From Deltaproteobacteria bacterium (GTDB lineage Bacteria; Desulfobacterota; Desulfuromonadia; Desulfuromonadales; Geopsychrobacteraceae): a stretch of DNA of 40,680 bases. The notes under the pieces were generated by a model that was not told where the DNA came from, ran no database searches, and saw nothing but the letters and a program-made list of their open reading frames with translations. Location of the stretch: contig JAJRWF010000073.1 in the NCBI GenBank assembly GCA_024276905.1, positions 1-40,680 of the forward strand, written 5' to 3'. This document shows, piece after piece, positions 35,976 through 40,680 of this stretch (the first letter of the stretch is position 1; each line of letters opens with the position of its first letter). A program made the translations under genes and the position numbers.

Positions 35976-36473
35976 ATGAAAAAGCTGACTTCTGGAGCCG
36001 ATACAATGATAAATCGAATCTGCCTGTTAATCCTGCTGTCTCTGTTGCTTCTGCTTGCAGCCTGCGCACTCGACAAGAGCGGCTATACGCCACCCGAACA
36101 GCATCCGGTTGATGCCGAACTCCCCCCTAAACCACCAATTTGTATCGATTGTCACGAAGCGCGTGACGAGAACTTCAACTGGGGACAGTTTGACCACACA
36201 ATTTCGTTTGGCCAGGATCACCGTCAGCAGGCCTATCGCCAGAACCGGGTCTGCAGCATGTGTCATACCCCCAGCTTCTGCAGTGATTGCCACGCCACCC
36301 GAATTGAGCTGAAACCGAGTGATCGGGATCCAACCAAGACCTACCGCCGCATGCCGCACCGGGGAGATTACCTCTCTCGGCACCGTATCGATGGCCGAGT
36401 TGATCCATCCTCCTGTTTTCGCTGCCACGGCAACTCGAAAACTGCCCAGAACTGCGCACGTTGTCACGCATAA
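35976..36473 (+). CDS. Pentahaem c-type cytochrome lipoprotein
   Basis: Up to 165 residues with five CxxCH motifs: CIDCH, CSMCH, CSDCH, CFRCH and CARCH, the last at the extreme C-terminus. The N-terminus has a lipobox LAAC (about residue 30 from the first ATG) after a Leu-rich core. Two starts are possible: ATG 35976 (GGAGGA six bases upstream, 1 bp after the porin stop) and ATG 36006 (GGAG nine bases upstream), which gives a more standard signal peptide. It probably passes electrons in or across the outer membrane between periplasmic carriers and the giant cytochrome. The name of the closest known cytochrome was not determined. Confidence 0.88.
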   Translation: MKKLTSGADTMINRICLLILLSLLLLLAACALDKSGYTPPEQHPVDAELPPKPPICIDCHEARDENFNWGQFDHTISFGQDHRQQAYRQNRVCSMCHTPSFCSDCHATRIELKPSDRDPTKTYRRMPHRGDYLSRHRIDGRVDPSSCFRCHGNSKTAQNCARCHA

Positions 36474-36499
36474 GTTAAATGCCTGGGAGATTGTCTAAT

Positions 36500-39400
36500 A
36501 TGAAGAATGTCAATTTTATTCTATTGATACTGCTACTTGCTGTTGTTGCCGGTTGTTCGAGCGGAAATTCCGATGCACCGGCTCTCGGTGGGAAGGTTGA
36601 GCCGCACCCGACCAACTGGATTTCACTGCACGGATCCCAGGCTAATGCAGATCTGCGCGGCTGCCAGGGCTGTCATGGATTCGACTTCAAGGGGGCCGGA
36701 AATGCGGTCAGTTGCTTTGATTGTCATTCTTCGGGTCCGCCCTTCAGCGGCGCGCACCCGGCATCCTGGAACGCTGACCCGCTGGTCAGTCATCGGCTTA
36801 ATTTCCAGACCGCATTGAGTGATCAGACGCCCTGGACAACCTGTGCCGTTGCTGCTTGTCATGGGGTTAATCTCGAAGGAGGCGCCTCGGGACCGACCTG
36901 CCGGAACGCGGCCTGTCATCCGACCGGGACCAATAACTGGCCACCGGCACCGGCGAACCACAGTACTTTCAATGCCGCAAATGCCAGTGCGGATGCCGTG
37001 CACGGACGTGCGGCCAAGGGGGAAACCGATCCATCCCTGAGTATGGGAAATTCCTGTATTCTTTGCCACGGTACACCGACCAACCCGATTGCAACGACAT
37101 TTAATGGTGGTTTTGTCAGCAATCCTGCCATTGTTAATGATACGAATGCCAATTGTTCGGCCGCATCCTGCCATCCGAATGCAACGGCTCATCCCTCCAA
37201 TTGGGCCAGTACTCGCACGGGGAACAATATCTACCATAACAACGGCACCCTGACCGCGGGGATCAAAAGTGCGTCCTGTGCGCTCTGCCATACGACGACC
37301 GGCCAGCTGCCAGCCAGTCCATTTTCCGGCGCGCCGACCTGTTTCGCGACGTCTTTCAATGGTTTGACCTGTCACGCATCAGGACCTGGAAGTGCCCCCC
37401 ACGACACTCTGGCAACAACTGGAATCGACTACCTCCCCGCAGGCCAGCATGGCCCGGCGGCCAAGGCTAATCTGATTTACTGTCAGACCTGCCATGGTAC
37501 CGCAGGCGGTGCTGGCAGTGATCCGCGGTTTAATGTCGCCAAAGGGACAATGACCGCCGGTTGCGAGGATTGCCACCCGGTTGGCGCTGCACACCCGAGT
37601 CGAGCCGATCGTTGGACATTCAATCTGGACGCAACTCACGATGTGACCGGGGATCCCTTGACCCGTCGTACCCACTTTGCTGCTGGCCTTGATGGTGCCA
37701 ATCCCAGGGATTTGAGTGGTTGTTCGCTTTGTCATGATGCGACATCAGGCGGTGCCGATGATTCCGGTTCGGCTCCAGCCTGTACAACCTGCCACCTTTC
37801 GCTCGGAGCATCCGGGCCATCGGCCGGTGTCAAGTGTACCTACTGCCACCTGTCACCACCGGACGGGACCAATGATTTTACGGTCGATCCGGTCAATGGC
37901 AGTGCGAGCGTAACGCACACGATCAACGGCAATGATATCAGCCTGGAACCACTGCACGATACCTGCGCGCTTTGTCATGGTGCCAAGGAAAATGGTTCAA
38001 CTGGGATATTAACGCCCAAAAATTCCAGCTACAGCCTGACACTCGCGAATACCAGCCCGACCTATCAGGGTGGTGACCATCTTGATGGCAATATCGAAAT
38101 GAATGGTCCGGTTGGTACCGGTGCGGGTTACGACGCGACGAGCTGGAATTGTACCCAGACGTGCCATTCTGCAGCTGAATCATTGCGGGCGCTATCTGAT
38201 TCAACCCTGACCCTGGAGTATGGCGATTATGGTGCCGGCTCCTGCAATAGCTGTCATAACTACCCACCTGATGGTAATGCCTGGCCTGATGGCAGCGCTA
38301 CAGACAGTACCAATCACCTTGCGGCAAACCGTGACCGTAACGGTGGTGGCTCAGGAGCGACCGATGCAGCATTCTACGCTGCACATGATACCTGTGCCTC
38401 CTGTCACGGAGTGAAAGGCAACCAGGTGCCGCCGACCCTGGCGACGGCCCGGACGGGTGCGGTTGACCTCACGGGCAGTAATGGTGACGCCTACCTGGAC
38501 CCGGCCATGCACAACGATGGCAGTATCCAGATGAACGGCTACAATGCCGGTATCGGTGACGGGACCAGTGACAACAATGCCGGCTACGATGGAGCCGGAG
38601 GTTGTGCCGATGCCTGTCATCCGCAAACCTGGGTTTTCAGTACGATTCAAAGTGCACCTGCAAATACCGTAGAATTACGTGAATTCGGTGGTGGTTGTAC
38701 CTCTTGCCATGGTTTCCCCCCGGTTCAGGGAGCGCATGTGCGTCATGCCGGTGGTGGAACCGATTATTCTTACGATTGTCAGATGTGCCATCCCAGTTCT
38801 TCTGCTTCCTCTCACAATGAGGGGAATGGCACGGTGATTGCGGCCAACGTTGACGTATTAGCGACTCTTGGCGGGTTTGGAAATGTTCCGGCGGCGGGAA
38901 CCTTTGATTCGGGAACCAAGGCCTGCTCCAATACCTACTGTCATGGCACTCTGTCGACACCGAGCTGGACCGGTGGCTCCAGTCAGGCCCTCTGTGGCAG
39001 TTGTCACGGGTTTGATTCTACAGGTCGACCCGCGACCCCCACGTCCGGCGGTAACCATCTGACTACTCCTCACCAGGCAGAAACCTGTGACAGTTGTCAT
39101 ACGCACAATAATACCTCTTTGATCGATCTGGCCGAACATGCCAACGGTCGGGCTGATACGGTCAACGGTTTTTATGATGCGACCGTGAGTTCCGCCGGTG
39201 CAAAGCTGGCATCCTACACCTACGGCAGCAGTACTCTGGGTACAGATTCTCACGGGCGCAGGTACTCTGCCGGAACCTGTAGTTCGAATAATGCCGGTTG
39301 TCACGGTACGGCCACCTGGGGTAGTGCGACACTGGCCTGCGCCGCTTGCCACAATCAGACAGGTAACAGCGCTCCGCAGATTAATGCGGCAACGGAGCAC

Positions 39401-40680
39401 ACCGATGCTGATGGCACCGGAACTTCCTACGCGGCCGGCACCTGTGAAGACTGCCATCCTGGTGGCACCAAGGGGCTCAGGCATCTCAAAAACAGCGATG
39501 TCAACGTGGTGGCGATTGCCAACAACACGACGGTGGGAATCAATTACGGACATACTGTTGATACCGGCGTGAATGGTTTTGTCCTTGGCGGTGATGCGAC
39601 AACCGGAACGACCGAAGCCGAGATCTGCTGGAATTGCCATGATGGCAATGGTGTCTCGGAGTGGGGTATGAACAACATGGCCAGTACCGGGGGTCTTACT
39701 TACAACTATGGGCAGACCTATACCACTTCTGGGACGACCACCCCGACTAGCAACTGGGTTGGAGCATGGTGGAAATCGGGGACCGCAGCTTTTACCTATA
39801 AAACAGGGCAGATTCAGTCGACGCACTCGGCAAATAGTGTCAACGGGGTTCAGGGAATGGACGCTGTGACGGATATTCGTTGCTCCTACTGTCATGATGT
39901 GCATGACACTCTGGCCGGATCACCCGCCGGGGCTCCGTTTTTACGCGGCAGCTGGCGAGGCAATCCCTACAAGGAAGATGGTGCCCCGCAACAGGGGACC
40001 CAGTACAACAGTGCCAACGCTTATGGTCGTGTGCCGCGCGGTTCCAACTCCACGACCCAGCTGATGGGCGGCTACTGGATTGATCAGAACACCGCCGTTG
40101 CCAGTACTCCGGATGGCCGCGGTTGGACGCCGGAAGATTTTGGTGGTCTGTGTGAAAAATGTCATGGTAACAACGATGGAATCTTCTCCGCTGCCGAGAT
40201 CGGGTCCTTGGGTGGAACCGCCGGTTGGGTCAGCGGCCTGAACGGTCATGCAAACTCGGTCAAGGGGGCCGCTCATACCGACACGGCTGGCGGACGAAAT
40301 ATCTTCGATGCCCGTGGCGGGACCCAACTTGGCTACAATGGTTTGATGGCTTTCAGCGGCTATCGTCGTCCCGGCGATAATGCCGGCGGATTGCGTGGTA
40401 TGGAGAAGTCCCTCGGCGAAGGCCCGAAGGTGCAACTCTGGGATAACGAGCCTGAAGCTAACGCTGTTACCAGTAATGGGAACCCGGCAGTGATCGATTG
40501 GGACAACCTGCGGACACTCGATCTGACCGGCAGTACAGTCAATCCGGATTTTCACCATTTCAGCTGTTCGAAATGCCATAACCCACATGCATCACGCTTG
40601 CCGCGGTTGATGATCACCAACTGCCTGGATACCAAGCACAATACCTGGGACAATGGTGGCACGGTGGATGACAGCTGGGA
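36500..40680 (+). CDS. Giant multihaem c-type cytochrome lipoprotein, 3' end outside window
   Basis: The frame is open for 1393 codons from ATG 36500 to the window end with no stop. A lipoprotein signal ends in VVAGC (residue 19). I count 22 CxxCH motifs. There are also four CX4CH (CAVAACH, CRNAACH, CSAASCH, CSNTYCH), two CX3CH (CTQTCH, CADACH), one CX6CH (CSSNNAGCH) and one possible CX9CH. The CX4CH-then-CX2CH pairs fit the Geobacter CxxxxCH...CxxCH family (PF09698). The regions between are Gly/Asn/Thr-rich. It should sit outside the outer membrane as a terminal reductase or nanowire-like conductor, fed by the preceding porin and pentahaem protein (26 bp gap). The ribosome site (GGGAGA) is moderate. 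Confidence 0.93.
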   Translation, partial: MKNVNFILLILLLAVVAGCSSGNSDAPALGGKVEPHPTNWISLHGSQANADLRGCQGCHGFDFKGAGNAVSCFDCHSSGPPFSGAHPASWNADPLVSHRLNFQTALSDQTPWTTCAVAACHGVNLEGGASGPTCRNAACHPTGTNNWPPAPANHSTFNAANASADAVHGRAAKGETDPSLSMGNSCILCHGTPTNPIATTFNGGFVSNPAIVNDTNANCSAASCHPNATAHPSNWASTRTGNNIYHNNGTLTAGIKSASCALCHTTTGQLPASPFSGAPTCFATSFNGLTCHASGPGSAPHDTLATTGIDYLPAGQHGPAAKANLIYCQTCHGTAGGAGSDPRFNVAKGTMTAGCEDCHPVGAAHPSRADRWTFNLDATHDVTGDPLTRRTHFAAGLDGANPRDLSGCSLCHDATSGGADDSGSAPACTTCHLSLGASGPSAGVKCTYCHLSPPDGTNDFTVDPVNGSASVTHTINGNDISLEPLHDTCALCHGAKENGSTGILTPKNSSYSLTLANTSPTYQGGDHLDGNIEMNGPVGTGAGYDATSWNCTQTCHSAAESLRALSDSTLTLEYGDYGAGSCNSCHNYPPDGNAWPDGSATDSTNHLAANRDRNGGGSGATDAAFYAAHDTCASCHGVKGNQVPPTLATARTGAVDLTGSNGDAYLDPAMHNDGSIQMNGYNAGIGDGTSDNNAGYDGAGGCADACHPQTWVFSTIQSAPANTVELREFGGGCTSCHGFPPVQGAHVRHAGGGTDYSYDCQMCHPSSSASSHNEGNGTVIAANVDVLATLGGFGNVPAAGTFDSGTKACSNTYCHGTLSTPSWTGGSSQALCGSCHGFDSTGRPATPTSGGNHLTTPHQAETCDSCHTHNNTSLIDLAEHANGRADTVNGFYDATVSSAGAKLASYTYGSSTLGTDSHGRRYSAGTCSSNNAGCHGTATWGSATLACAACHNQTGNSAPQINAATEHTDADGTGTSYAAGTCEDCHPGGTKGLRHLKNSDVNVVAIANNTTVGINYGHTVDTGVNGFVLGGDATTGTTEAEICWNCHDGNGVSEWGMNNMASTGGLTYNYGQTYTTSGTTTPTSNWVGAWWKSGTAAFTYKTGQIQSTHSANSVNGVQGMDAVTDIRCSYCHDVHDTLAGSPAGAPFLRGSWRGNPYKEDGAPQQGTQYNSANAYGRVPRGSNSTTQLMGGYWIDQNTAVASTPDGRGWTPEDFGGLCEKCHGNNDGIFSAAEIGSLGGTAGWVSGLNGHANSVKGAAHTDTAGGRNIFDARGGTQLGYNGLMAFSGYRRPGDNAGGLRGMEKSLGEGPKVQLWDNEPEANAVTSNGNPAVIDWDNLRTLDLTGSTVNPDFHHFSCSKCHNPHASRLPRLMITNCLDTKHNTWDNGGTVDDSW

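Noticed and set aside
36623-40588. Several long minus-strand frames (36623-37375, 38858-39904, 39941-40588)
   Set aside because: They are shadows of the giant cytochrome gene, whose Gly/Thr/Cys-rich codon use leaves the reverse frames open.

Overview
The window looks like a chromosomal segment of a Desulfuromonadales/Geobacter-type bacterium (Desulfobacterota). This is inferred from gene content: a giant CxxxxCH/CxxCH multihaem lipoprotein cytochrome beside an outer-membrane porin, a c-haem-binding sensor, a two-CW domain protein, and gene sets such as smg-topA-trmFO-maf-yggS. No rRNA, tRNA, CRISPR array, insertion sequence or phage gene was seen. Coding density is high and GC is moderate. 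TAG, TGA and TAA are all used as ordinary stops.

Layout. 1-1908: 3' end of a glycyl radical enzyme with its activating enzyme (4-nt overlap). 2008-5140: one operon of a MATE/ANKH-like membrane protein and two EamA transporters, behind a promoter with a palindrome. 5270-8111 (minus): a c-haem HAMP sensor and a PilH-like receiver; then a zinc-ribbon protein, a ZIP metal transporter and a cysteine-rich small protein. 8445-11042: an 865-aa lipoprotein of unknown function behind a structured leader; a bidirectional terminator follows. 11105-21186 (minus): a second MATE-like protein, yggS, maf, trmFO, topA, smg, dprA, a LysM protein and a YbgF-like lipoprotein. 21339-24447: a U32-family protein, three small proteins (DUF2835, DUF4177-like, zinc ribbon) and trpS.

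24686-31438 (plus): a two-CW protein, a two-helix membrane peptide, then an SLC5-type symporter and a histidine kinase. The last two are in the same reading frame and are separated only by one TAG codon at 27121-27123. A TrpXYZ-type ABC transporter follows (binding protein, permease, ATPase). 31459-34167 (minus): a small protein and the Lon protease.

34454-40680 (plus): a promoter, a long structured leader, then an outer-membrane beta-barrel protein, a pentahaem lipoprotein and a giant multihaem lipoprotein that runs off the end. The visible 1393 residues of the giant protein hold 22 CxxCH motifs plus 6-8 expanded ones. I infer that these three genes encode a trans-outer-membrane electron conduit of the porin-cytochrome type. 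Together with the haem sensor/receiver pair, this points to a respiratory, metal- or electrode-reducing anaerobe.

The two most interesting items are the porin-cytochrome operon with its mixed haem motifs and structured leader, and the symporter-kinase gene interrupted by a single in-frame amber codon.
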